A stretch of 13,262 nucleotides of DNA from Desulfobacteraceae bacterium UBA2771 (GTDB lineage Bacteria; Desulfobacterota; Desulfobacteria; Desulfobacterales; Desulfosarcinaceae): the NCBI GenBank assembly GCA_002352605.1, contig DEIP01000041.1, positions 1-13,262 of the forward strand, written 5' to 3'. Numbering within the stretch: the first letter of the stretch is position 1; each line of letters begins with the position of its first letter. The position numbers were made by a program, and so were the translations under genes. This document shows, piece by piece, positions 6,716 through 13,262 of the stretch. Below the pieces are notes generated by a model. The model worked only from the letters and a program-made list of their open reading frames with translations. It had not been told where the DNA came from and did no database searches.

Positions 6716-7438
6716 TTAGAGTCTGAATTCTTCCCCTAGGTAAATCCGTCGGGCGATGGGGCTCGAAGCGATCTGTTCCGGTGTGCCGGCTTCGATCACC
6801 TTGCCGTCGCTCAAAATGAATGCCATATCACATGCCCCTAATGTTTCCCGGACGTTGTGATCGGAAATCAGGATGCCGATCTTCCGTCCTTTCAAATGGG
6901 CAATGATCTTTTTAATATCAATTACGGCCAGCGGGTCGATACCGGCAAAGGGTTCGTCCAGTAACATGAAGGCCGGATCCGTGGCCAGCGCCCGGGTAAT
7001 TTCCAGGCGACGGCGTTCGCCGCCGGAAAGCACCGCCGCCCTGGAGTCCGCCACGTGGGCAATACCCAACTCTTCCAGCAGGCTGTCGGTGCGGTCATGG
7101 CGCTGCCGGCGAGACAGGGGCAATGTTTCCAGAATCGCCAGAATGTTTTGGCGGACGGTCAGCTTCCTGAAAACGGAGGCCTCTTGCGGCAGATACCCGA
7201 CTCCGGTTCTTGCCCGGATGTGCATGGGGTATTGGGTGATGTCCATATCATCAAGAAATACCTTGCCGCCATCCGGTTTGACCAGCCCTACGGTCATGTA
7301 AAAGGTAGTGGTCTTACCGGCGCCGTTGGGCCCCAGCAGACCGATCACCTGGCCGCTATCCACGTCGAGGCTGACCCGATCCACCACCTTCCGGCCCCGG
7401 TAAACCTTGACCAGTTCATGAACGGACAAGGTGGCCAT
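6716..7438 (-). CDS. lptB: LptB, LPS export ABC transporter ATPase
   Basis: A 240-residue cytosolic ATPase that, with LptF and LptG and the periplasmic LptC and LptA, extracts LPS from the inner membrane and moves it to the outer membrane. Motifs from the chosen start: Walker A GPNGAGKTT at 36-44, Q-loop LPQEAS at 83-88, signature LSGGERRR at 138-145, Walker B FMLLDEPFAGIDP at 157-169, and H-loop SDHNVRET with H194. The LSGGERRR signature and GIDPLAV are characteristic of LptB. The ATG at 7438 is preferred to one at 7459 because GGAGG lies 9 bases before it and the product then starts like other LptB proteins. The gene ends one base before rpoN. Confidence 0.96.
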   Translation of the reverse strand: MATLSVHELVKVYRGRKVVDRVSLDVDSGQVIGLLGPNGAGKTTTFYMTVGLVKPDGGKVFLDDMDITQYPMHIRARTGVGYLPQEASVFRKLTVRQNILAILETLPLSRRQRHDRTDSLLEELGIAHVADSRAAVLSGGERRRLEITRALATDPAFMLLDEPFAGIDPLAVIDIKKIIAHLKGRKIGILISDHNVRETLGACDMAFILSDGKVIEAGTPEQIASSPIARRIYLGEEFRL

Positions 7439-7470
7439 CAGTCGTTTCCTCCGGAGCACATGTTTACGGA

Positions 7471-8037
7471 CTACTCCAATCCCGATTCTTCCGGCAGGAT
7501 TGTGGCTGTGACGCGACCGTGGTACCCACCTTCGACGGTGAACCGCCCATCATCCCGGTAAAAGGTAATGGTTTCGCCGGTGATGGTGTTTTCTCCGCTG
7601 GTCACTGCGGCGCCCGGACCGGTCAGGATCAACAAACGTCGCGCTGTTATATATACTGCTTGCCGTGCAACGGCAAGCCTATTGTCGAATTTAATTTCTA
7701 CGTTTCCGGTGGCCTCCAGCTTATCCAGGGACTGGGCCGGGGAGGCTTCGCCGGTGTCGGATTTGCCGGAAAAGAAAATTTTGAGGCTGTCGGCCGTGAT
7801 CAGGGTTCCTCCCTGGCTGGCCCTCACGTTTCCGATGAATTCGGCATTGTTGTCAGCCGTATTCGATATCAGCCGCTGGGCGGTGATATGGATCTTTTTC
7901 GCCTGCGGGTCGCTCGTTTCCGGATTCGGGGTCTGGGGACCGGCCATGCCGTTGGTGGCCAGCGGGGAAAGCAGCATCAGGCCAATCAACATCGCCGACA
8001 CCATGCCGGCGGGGGGGCTAAAGTTGAAGATCTTCAC
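7471..8037 (-). CDS. lptA: LptA, periplasmic LPS transport protein
   Basis: A 188-residue periplasmic protein that forms the beta-jellyroll bridge carrying LPS between the membranes. A signal peptide is visible: a short basic start (VKIF), a hydrophobic stretch at about 12-27, and a likely cleavage after TNGMA near residue 32. The OstA/LptA-type domain follows (ADNNAEFIGNVRASQG, ITADSLKIFF, LEATGNVEIKF, TGETITFYRDDGRFTVEGG). The GTG at 8037 is chosen because AAGGA sits about 7 bases upstream; a GTG at 8055 would add six residues but has poorer spacing. It overlaps the end of lptC by about 20 bp. A perfect hairpin and a TATATATAAC stretch occur inside its coding sequence (7646-7678). Confidence 0.9.
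   Translation of the reverse strand: MKIFNFSPPAGMVSAMLIGLMLLSPLATNGMAGPQTPNPETSDPQAKKIHITAQRLISNTADNNAEFIGNVRASQGGTLITADSLKIFFSGKSDTGEASPAQSLDKLEATGNVEIKFDNRLAVARQAVYITARRLLILTGPGAAVTSGENTITGETITFYRDDGRFTVEGGYHGRVTATILPEESGLE
7646..7678 (-). promoter_or_regulatory. Hairpin and possible internal promoter inside lptA
   Basis: A perfect 9-bp inverted repeat with a 3-nt loop (7658-7678, GCTTGCCGT and ACGGCAAGC) lies in the lptA coding region. On the minus strand it is followed immediately by an AT-rich run. TTGCCG (7676-7671), a 17-base spacer and TATATA (7653-7648) form a promoter-like pair; TATAAC (7651-7646) is an alternative -10. It could drive lptB-rpoN. Not proven, since codons can give such patterns by chance. 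Confidence 0.3.
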
Positions 8038-8587
8038 TGATGGTTCCTTCCACACCGCCTTCGAAACGGGTGACGTTGGTTTCCAGGTTCATGACCATGC
8101 TGTCCGCACGCAGGCTGAACGACCGGCCGGACAGGGTCACCGGTGTGTCGGTACGCAGTTCTCTGAGGGCCGGGTCGTAGTCGAGAGATTCAGTTCGAAA
8201 CCGATAAAGACGGGTGTCGGCAGATACTTGGCCGGAGACGTGCAAGTAGCTGGAGTCGGTGGCAATGGTGCCCTGGTCGGCAGTCAGGTGCACGTTGTCC
8301 CCGTCATCCATGAAGAACTCCACATCGGGCTTGGATAGCAGCATGGTTTTCTTTTTTTCGATCAGCGTTGCCGATTCCGCATCCAGCCGCCACTCCCGAA
8401 TACCGTTTTTCATGGCGGTCTGATGGATCTTGCTCAGCTGCATGTCCGCCTCTTTTTTCACCAGATCCAACAACGCCCCTGGATTTCGGGTAATCCGGCG
8501 ATACCCGATAAAGACGGCCACGATGGCGGCCAGGGCCAAGACGACAACGGTGAGCAGCCCGCGCTGAACCAAGCGGCGGTATTTCAT
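8018..8587 (-). CDS. lptC: LptC, inner-membrane-anchored LPS transport protein
   Basis: A 189-residue bitopic protein that takes LPS from LptB2FG and hands it to LptA. One N-terminal membrane anchor is visible at about residues 10-28 (LLTVVVLALAAIVAVFIGY) after a basic start. The rest is a periplasmic beta-rich domain with the family pattern (REWRLDAESATLIEK, VEFFMDDGDNVHLTADQG, LHVSGQVSADTRLYRFRTE, ELRTDTPVTLSG). Sequence is weakly conserved in this family, so the call also uses position: it lies between kdsC and lptA, as in E. coli. Its ATG overlaps the kdsC stop in an ATGA (8584-8587), and its end overlaps lptA, so the three are translationally coupled. Confidence 0.92.
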   Translation of the reverse strand: MKYRRLVQRGLLTVVVLALAAIVAVFIGYRRITRNPGALLDLVKKEADMQLSKIHQTAMKNGIREWRLDAESATLIEKKKTMLLSKPDVEFFMDDGDNVHLTADQGTIATDSSYLHVSGQVSADTRLYRFRTESLDYDPALRELRTDTPVTLSGRSFSLRADSMVMNLETNVTRFEGGVEGTISEDLQL

Positions 8588-9102
8588 GGAAACAACCTGT
8601 TGATCAGTGGTTCCCAGTCGCCCCTGGCCTTAAGGATTCGTTCGCTGATCTCACGCACCGCGCCGCAGCCGCCATTTGCGCGGGTGGTTATCGCGGCTGC
8701 CTGTTTCACCAAAACATGCGCGTCGCCGACAGCGATGGGTACGTCCACCCGGCGCATGATGGGCAGGTCCGGCAGGTCGTCCCCCACAAAAGCGGTGGTT
8801 GCCGCCGTCACACCGGTCTCTTTCAGGATCGCTTCCAGGGCTGCGGCCTTGTCGTGAATACCGTCCTTGAGCAGGGTTATCCCCAGGTTCCTGCAGCGAT
8901 GCACCAGCGCCGTGGAGCGGCGGCCGGTGACGATGCCCACTTGGATACCCGCCTCCATGAGCATGCGGATGCCCAATCCGTCACGCACATGAAACACCTT
9001 GGTCTCCTGGCCGGTGTCGTCGTAGATCACTTGGCCCGTGGTGAGGACACCGTCCACATCCAGAAGGACCAAGGCAATTTGTTTCAGACGGGTATCGATC
9101 AT
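8584..9102 (-). CDS. kdsC: KdsC, Kdo 8-phosphate phosphatase
   Basis: A 172-residue HAD-superfamily (C0, capless) phosphatase that hydrolyses Kdo 8-phosphate to Kdo. HAD motif I is LLDVDGVLT with D15 and D17. The KdsC-type FHVRDGLGIRML follows at about 37-48. Motif II is IVTGRRS at about 57-63, motif III lysine is K85 (IHDKAAAL), and motif IV is FVGDDLPDLPIM with D108/D109. Length matches the family; such enzymes work as tetramers without a cap domain. It starts 9 bp after kdsA, with no obvious Shine-Dalgarno sequence, and ends in an ATGA overlap with lptC. KdsD (arabinose-5-phosphate isomerase), which precedes kdsC in E. coli, is not in the window. Confidence 0.95.
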   Translation of the reverse strand: MIDTRLKQIALVLLDVDGVLTTGQVIYDDTGQETKVFHVRDGLGIRMLMEAGIQVGIVTGRRSTALVHRCRNLGITLLKDGIHDKAAALEAILKETGVTAATTAFVGDDLPDLPIMRRVDVPIAVGDAHVLVKQAAAITTRANGGCGAVREISERILKARGDWEPLINRLFP

Positions 9103-9111
9103 GGGATGATG

Positions 9112-9900
9112 TCAGTCGGTCAGGGCGGCTTTAATGGCTTTGAGTTGGACCAGCAGGCCGGGTAAATGGTCCAGGGGGAGTGAATTGGGACCGTCGCAAA
9201 GGGCCTTGTCCGGGTCTTCGTGAACTTCCAGAAAAACACCGTCGGCGCCGGCTGCAATGGCCGCCCGGGCCAGGACCGGCGCAAACTCCCGTTGACCGCC
9301 GGAACTGCTTCCCACGCCGCCGGGCAATTGAACACTGTGGGTGGCGTCGAAGACCACCGGGCAATCCGTCTGCTTCATGATCTGGATACCCCTGAAATCA
9401 ACCACCAGGTTGTTATATCCGAACATGACCCCGCGTTCGGTGATCATGGGCTGGACGCTGGAGACCGAACGGATCTTCTCGACGATATTGACCATGTCCC
9501 AAGGGGCCAGGAACTGGCCCTTTTTAAGATTGACCGGTTTGCCGGTTCTTGCCGCCGCCAGAAGCAGGTCGGTCTGGCGGCAGAGAAACGCCGGGATCTG
9601 GATGACATCCAGCACCTCGGCAGCCGCGTCTACTTCGCTGATGCGGTGAACATCCGAAAGGATCGGTACGTCGAGGGTCGCTTTGACTTTGGCCAGCACC
9701 CGCAGACCGTCGGTCATGCCCGGTCCTCGAAAGGAGGTGATGGCGGTGCGGTTGGCCTTGTCGTAGGACGCTTTGAAGGTAAAGGGAATGCCGAGGCTGT
9801 CCGTCATCGCCTTAAGCCGGCCGGCAATGCGTAGCGTGACCGCCTCATCTTCGATGACGCAGGGTCCGCCGATCAGGAAAAAGGGGCCGTCAGGTTTCAT
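9112..9900 (-). CDS. kdsA: KdsA, Kdo 8-phosphate synthase (metal-dependent type)
   Basis: A 262-residue cytosolic aldolase that condenses phosphoenolpyruvate and arabinose 5-phosphate to Kdo 8-phosphate. It has the DAHP-synthase-like TIM barrel with FKASYDKANR (about 42-51), KKGQFLAPWD (about 126-135) and FDATHSVQLPGG (about 184-195). Residues C14, H188, E225 and D236 line up with the Aquifex aeolicus metal ligands C11, H185, E222 and D233, all shifted by three. This indicates the metal-dependent class, whereas the E. coli enzyme has Asn at the first site. The ATG at 9900 has only a weak ribosome-binding site. It is the first gene of the minus-strand block, behind a promoter-like sequence at 9938-9968. 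Confidence 0.97.
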   Translation of the reverse strand: MKPDGPFFLIGGPCVIEDEAVTLRIAGRLKAMTDSLGIPFTFKASYDKANRTAITSFRGPGMTDGLRVLAKVKATLDVPILSDVHRISEVDAAAEVLDVIQIPAFLCRQTDLLLAAARTGKPVNLKKGQFLAPWDMVNIVEKIRSVSSVQPMITERGVMFGYNNLVVDFRGIQIMKQTDCPVVFDATHSVQLPGGVGSSSGGQREFAPVLARAAIAAGADGVFLEVHEDPDKALCDGPNSLPLDHLPGLLVQLKAIKAALTD

Positions 9901-9937
9901 TCGATATCATCTTTCAGGAGAATCGGAATCATCTTTT

Positions 9938-9968
9938 ATTATGTATCCTCAGGCGGTTAAAAAGTCAA
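9938..9968 (-). promoter_or_regulatory. Candidate promoter for the kdsA operon
   Basis: On the minus strand TTGACT (9968-9963) is followed by CATAAT (9943-9938) after 19 bases, or by TACATA (9945-9940) after 17. It lies about 40-70 bp before the kdsA ATG, in the divergent gap. It matches a sigma-70-type promoter moderately well. Confidence 0.5.
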
Positions 9969-9986
9969 GCCGTGAAAAACTTTGCC

Positions 9987-10015
9987 TTGATTACCGGTGG
10001 CTTAACTGGTATCAT
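9987..10015 (+). promoter_or_regulatory. Candidate promoter for the M23 peptidase gene
   Basis: TTGATT (9987-9992), a 17-base spacer and TATCAT (10010-10015) form a good sigma-70-like pair. The start codon is about 27 bases further on, so a short leader is predicted. It lies back to back with the kdsA promoter. Confidence 0.5.
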
Positions 10016-10041
10016 TCTTCACTTTATAGGGCGGCTGAAGG

Positions 10042-11439
10042 ATGGCGCCGAAAGGGAAGGACTCGTTGAAAAAAAAAATAAGCGCGCTCAAACCGATCCT
10101 GGTGGTCACCGTGGTGCTGCTGATCAGCATCCCCGCCGTATGGCTGACCATCATCCGTATGGAAGGAACGGCACCCACCCTTGAAATTGAACTCGAATCA
10201 CCCTTTATCGGTGCTTCGCGTACCGTTACCGTGTCTGTCGACGATGCCGGCAGCGGCGTCCGAAAAGTCTGGATGAGCCTGCTGGTTGAGGGCCATGAAG
10301 TGGAAATCCTGCAGCGGACCTTTTCCTCGGCCGGTTTTTTTGCCGGCGGCAAGGAAAAATCAGTGCAGGTAGACGCAACGGTCGCCCCTCAGTCTTTGGG
10401 GCTGGCCGACGGAAAGGGCGTCATCCGTGTGGTGGCTTGGGATTACTCGTTGCGCAAATGGGGGAAGGGCAACCGGGTCTACCTGGAAAAGGAGATTCAG
10501 ATCGACACCAAGGCCCCGTCCATCGACTTGATCAGCCGTGTCCACAACCTATACCAGGGCGGCAGCGGCGTGGCACTCTACCGGCTTTCGGAAGATTGTC
10601 CGGTCAACGGGGTGTCGGTAGGCGATCATTTCTACCCCGGATATGCCGGTCAGGCCAAGGATCCATCTGTCTACATGGCCTTTTTCGCCCTGGATTACCG
10701 GCAGGGCAAGGAAACACGGCTGGCGGTCACGGCCGAGGATTATGCCGGCAACCGGTCGACGACCGGTTTGGTCCACCATATCAATGCCCGGTCGTTCAGA
10801 AAAGACACGATCAATTTGTCCGATAAATTTTTTAACACCAAAATGCCTGATTTCGATCGCTACTTCCCCGAATCATCCGGTGGCAACCGCCTGGAGCGTT
10901 TTCTAAAAGTGAACCGGGAACTGCGCCTCAGGGACAACGAAGCCATCTGCCGGGTTACCGCGCATACGGAAAAAGAGATCCTCTGGGAGGGACCTTTTTT
11001 GCGGTTGCCCCGGTCGGCCAACCGTGCCCGCTTTGCCGACCAACGGACCTATCTCTACGGGGGAAAGGTGATTGACCATCAGGTGCACATGGGCATCGAT
11101 CTGGCCTCCACGGCCCGATCCCCGGTGCCGGCGGCCAACCGCGGGAAAGTGGCCTTTACCGGTGACCGGGGCATTTATGGCAATACCGTCATTCTTGACC
11201 ATGGATTCGGGCTGTTCACCCTATACGCGCATTTGAGCCGGATCGATGTGGCCGAGGGGCAGATGGTTGAAAAAGGGGAACCCATCGCCCAAACCGGTAT
11301 GACCGGCCTGGCAGGTGGTGACCACCTGCACTACGGCACCCTCATCCACCAGACCTGTGTCAATCCGGTGGAGTGGTGGGATGCCGCATGGATTCAAAAC
11401 AACATCAGCGCCAAGATCGATGACGCTGGATCCCGATAG
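10042..11439 (+). CDS. Membrane-anchored M23-family metallopeptidase with Ig-like modules
   Basis: A 465-residue protein. A basic N-terminus is followed by one membrane segment at about 17-38, so the bulk is predicted outside the cytoplasm. Two Ig-like regions start near 44 (APTLEIELESP, VSVDDAGSGVRKV) and 156 (DTKAPSIDLISRV, VTAEDYAGN). The C-terminal M23 (LytM/lysostaphin-like) domain has HMGID with H349 and D353, AHLS with H397, and HLHYG with H428 and H430, so the zinc and catalytic residues are present and it should be an active cell-wall endopeptidase. ATG 10042 has GAAGG directly against it; a TTG at 10066, with AAGGA at better spacing, is an alternative start. It is divergent from kdsA and 14 bp upstream of the DUF39 gene. 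The cell-wall substrate is inferred. Confidence 0.88.
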   Translation: MAPKGKDSLKKKISALKPILVVTVVLLISIPAVWLTIIRMEGTAPTLEIELESPFIGASRTVTVSVDDAGSGVRKVWMSLLVEGHEVEILQRTFSSAGFFAGGKEKSVQVDATVAPQSLGLADGKGVIRVVAWDYSLRKWGKGNRVYLEKEIQIDTKAPSIDLISRVHNLYQGGSGVALYRLSEDCPVNGVSVGDHFYPGYAGQAKDPSVYMAFFALDYRQGKETRLAVTAEDYAGNRSTTGLVHHINARSFRKDTINLSDKFFNTKMPDFDRYFPESSGGNRLERFLKVNRELRLRDNEAICRVTAHTEKEILWEGPFLRLPRSANRARFADQRTYLYGGKVIDHQVHMGIDLASTARSPVPAANRGKVAFTGDRGIYGNTVILDHGFGLFTLYAHLSRIDVAEGQMVEKGEPIAQTGMTGLAGGDHLHYGTLIHQTCVNPVEWWDAAWIQNNISAKIDDAGSR

Positions 11440-11453
11440 GAGCAAAAGGTGGT

Positions 11454-12623
11454 ATGAAAAGCCATAAGGTTCAGAAAACCTACCAGCAGATCAACGATAA
11501 AATCCGGTCCGGCGATGTGGTTGTCGTTACGGCCGAAGAGATGATCGACATCGTTGCCGACAACGGATCGGAAGCCGCCGCTCAACAGGTGGATGTGGTG
11601 ACAACGGGTACCTTCGCACCCATGTGTTCCTCGGGCGCATTCATCAATTTCGGTCACTCGGCACCGGGAACCAAAGCGTCGAAGGTGTGGATCAACAATG
11701 TACCGGCCTACGGAGGCATTGCCGCGGTGGACTGTTATATCGGCGCCACCGAACCCTGCGAGGATGATCCGCTGAACAAGGTGTATCCCGGTGAATTTCT
11801 TTACGGCGGCGGACACGTCATCCAAGATCTGGTGGCGGGCGAGAAGGTGCATATCAAGGCCACCGCCTATGGTACGGACTGCTATCCCAGCCGCGAATAT
11901 GAAAAGGTCGCGACCCTTAAATCATTGCCCCAGGCCACCTTGTGCAACCCGAGAAATGCATACCAGAACTACAACTGTGCGGTCAATCTGACCAATAAAA
12001 CCGTGTATACCTACATGGGAACCTTAAAGCCCGGGATGGGCAACGCCAACTACTGCTCGGCCGGCCAGTTGAGCCCTTTGTTTAACGACCCCTTTTATCG
12101 GACGATCGGGCTGGGCACGCGGATTTTTCTTGGCGGTGGCGTTGGCTACGTCACCTGGCACGGCACCCAGCACCGTCCCGAGGTGGAGCGGGCCGACAAC
12201 GGTACCCCGCTGACCCCGGCAGGCACCCTTTGGGTAATGGGGGATATGAAACAGATGCATCCGGACTGGCTGGTCGGCGTCGGCATCCAGGGGTACGGGT
12301 GCTCCCTGGCAGTCGGTCTCGGCGTACCTATCCCCATTCTCGATGAAGAGATGGCCAGGTATACTGCGGTTTCAGATGCCGATCTCATGACCCAGATTGT
12401 GGACTATGGAAACGACTACCCCAAGGGGAGATCCAGTAATTTGGGCCAGGTCAGCTACGCCCGGTTGAAAAGCGGTGTGATCACCGTCAATGGGGAAAAG
12501 GTGCCCACGGTTCCGCTTTCCAGCATGGTCAAGGCCCGCCAGATTGCCGACACGCTAAAGCAATGGATTGCAGCGGGCACCTTCGAATTGGGCCGGCCCC
12601 AGTTTACCCTTCCCTCTGCCTGA
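11454..12623 (+). CDS. DUF39 homocysteine biosynthesis protein (aspartate semialdehyde sulfurtransferase type)
   Basis: A 389-residue protein of the DUF39/HcyBio family, implicated in methanogens and sulfate-reducing bacteria in making homocysteine directly from aspartate semialdehyde and a sulfur donor. It begins KVQKTYQQINDKIRSGDVVVVTAEEM and has the family block VTTGTFAPMCSSGAFINFGH with a conserved Cys at C58. A second, ATAYGTDCYPSREYE, has Cys C143. GGGVGYVTWHGTQH and GYGCSLAVGLGVPIP follow. Such cysteines are proposed to carry sulfur; that C58 and C143 are the key pair is my inference. The methanogen form adds CBS domains, which this protein lacks. No ferredoxin-like partner gene is beside it in the window. 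It starts 14 bp after the M23 stop with AGGAG and AGGTGG upstream. Confidence 0.88.
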   Translation: MKSHKVQKTYQQINDKIRSGDVVVVTAEEMIDIVADNGSEAAAQQVDVVTTGTFAPMCSSGAFINFGHSAPGTKASKVWINNVPAYGGIAAVDCYIGATEPCEDDPLNKVYPGEFLYGGGHVIQDLVAGEKVHIKATAYGTDCYPSREYEKVATLKSLPQATLCNPRNAYQNYNCAVNLTNKTVYTYMGTLKPGMGNANYCSAGQLSPLFNDPFYRTIGLGTRIFLGGGVGYVTWHGTQHRPEVERADNGTPLTPAGTLWVMGDMKQMHPDWLVGVGIQGYGCSLAVGLGVPIPILDEEMARYTAVSDADLMTQIVDYGNDYPKGRSSNLGQVSYARLKSGVITVNGEKVPTVPLSSMVKARQIADTLKQWIAAGTFELGRPQFTLPSA

Positions 12624-12658
12624 TGCCCATGGCAGGCCCCGGGTGCAACGGAGCCGAA

Positions 12659-13231
12659 ATGAAACCTACCTTGCGTGCCTTTGTTGCCGTGCCGATCCCC
12701 GACTCGGTATCGGTCTTCATAAGGCAAGTTCAGGCGCGCCTTCAATCGTCGGGAATGAACATCCGGTGGGTGGCGGCGAATAACATTCATTTGACGTTGA
12801 AATTTTTGGGCCAGATCGATCCCTCCCGGGTTCCTGCGGTTGCCGCCATGATGGACGCAGTTGCCGGGTCGATCCCACCATTTCTGCTGGGCGCCGGTGG
12901 GCCGGGGGTGTTCCCGAACCATCGCCGTGCACGCGTCTTGTGGGTGGGCCTGAACGGTAATATCGAGCGTCTGATGGCGATTCAGGCGGCACTCGAATCC
13001 GGTCTGGGACCGGTTGGCTTCCGCGAGGAAACCCGGCCTTTTCATCCCCACCTGACCATCGGCCGATCCCGGCGGCGGCTTGATGCGGAAACGCTCGGTG
13101 CGTCCCTGGAATCGATGAAAGAGGTCGCCTCCGATTCATTCCGGGTGGAACGGTTGGTGCTGTATAAAAGCATGTTGTCACCTGCCGGGGCCGAATATGC
13201 CCGGCTGCATACATCGTATCTGACGATATAG
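12659..13231 (+). CDS. thpR: ThpR, RNA 2',3'-cyclic phosphodiesterase (LigT family)
   Basis: A 190-residue 2H-phosphoesterase of the LigT/ThpR family, which opens 2',3'-cyclic phosphates and can join tRNA halves through 2'-5' linkage in vitro. The start MKPTLRAFVAVPIPD is typical. The two catalytic HxTx motifs are HLTL at 44-47 and HLTI at 131-134, in the expected symmetric lobes. Length matches the family. The ATG at 12659 is chosen because GGAG lies 6 bases upstream and translation then begins at the conserved N-terminus; an upstream ATG at 12563 would overlap DUF39. It starts 35 bp after the DUF39 stop, so cotranscription is likely, but no functional link is evident. The biological role in bacteria is not well established. 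Confidence 0.94.
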   Translation: MKPTLRAFVAVPIPDSVSVFIRQVQARLQSSGMNIRWVAANNIHLTLKFLGQIDPSRVPAVAAMMDAVAGSIPPFLLGAGGPGVFPNHRRARVLWVGLNGNIERLMAIQAALESGLGPVGFREETRPFHPHLTIGRSRRRLDAETLGASLESMKEVASDSFRVERLVLYKSMLSPAGAEYARLHTSYLTI

Positions 13232-13262
13232 TGTCTGACCAGAAATGAGGGATTTTGGTCGA

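Noticed and set aside
9220..9834. 204-codon open frame on the + strand opposite kdsA
   Set aside because: It is a shadow of kdsA with no ribosome-binding site or family motif. The 256-codon frame at 7568-8338 opposite lptA/lptC and the 203-codon frame at 5629-6240 opposite rpoN were rejected for the same reason.
13237..13260. Hairpin after thpR (GACCAGAA / TTTTGGTC) as a terminator or element end
   Set aside because: The stem is short, with a G-U pair and no T run before the window ends. There is too little sequence to decide.
1..13262. CRISPR array, toxin-antitoxin pair, defence system or insertion sequence
   Set aside because: No regularly spaced repeats, transposase or known defence motifs were seen. 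Apart from the recombinase fragment the window is core genome.

Overview
The window looks like a chromosomal segment of a Gram-negative anaerobe, most likely a sulfate-reducing Desulfobacterota of the Desulfosarcina/Desulfobacter type. That placement is inference. It rests on the LPS genes (kdsA, kdsC, lptCAB), the rpoN-hpf-ptsN-rapZ cluster followed by a mannose-family EIIA, and a DUF39-type homocysteine biosynthesis protein, a family known mainly from methanogens and sulfate reducers. Base composition looks moderately GC-rich and fairly even throughout.

Layout. (a) Positions 1-343 hold the 3' end of a tyrosine recombinase on the + strand. Its reading frame runs antisense through a terminator and into the 3' half of a tRNA-Leu(GAG) gene, so the window's left edge is probably the end of an integrated element. 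(b) From about 9900 down to 256, everything else lies on the minus strand. In transcription order it is kdsA, kdsC, lptC, lptA, lptB, rpoN, hpf, ptsN, rapZ, mannose-type EIIA, gap, tpiA, secG and tRNA-Leu(GAG), ending in a strong intrinsic terminator at 256-295. (c) A 141-bp divergent promoter region (9901-10041) separates this block from a + strand group: a membrane-anchored M23 peptidase with Ig-like modules, a DUF39 homocysteine biosynthesis protein, and the RNA ligase/phosphodiesterase-like protein ThpR.

How the genes fit together. KdsA and KdsC make Kdo for the LPS core. LptC, LptA and LptB belong to the machine that carries LPS to the outer membrane. RpoN, HPF, PtsN (EIIA-Ntr), RapZ and an EIIA-Man-like protein form the widespread regulatory cluster attached to this LPS operon, linking nitrogen-type sigma factor, ribosome hibernation, PTS signalling and (in E. 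coli) amino-sugar supply. The glycolytic pair gap-tpiA and the translocase subunit gene secG follow. The + strand M23 protein is an envelope or cell-wall factor, and DUF39 supplies a sulfur-assimilation step.

Most of the window is ordinary, well-conserved core genome, and I do not see a convincing undescribed system. The points most worth a second look are the integrase/tRNA-Leu junction, the PTS relay with no visible HPr or EI, a perfect hairpin followed by a TATATATAAC stretch inside lptA that could be an internal promoter, the uncertain N-terminus of RapZ, and the coupling of an M23/Ig-like protein to a homocysteine biosynthesis gene.
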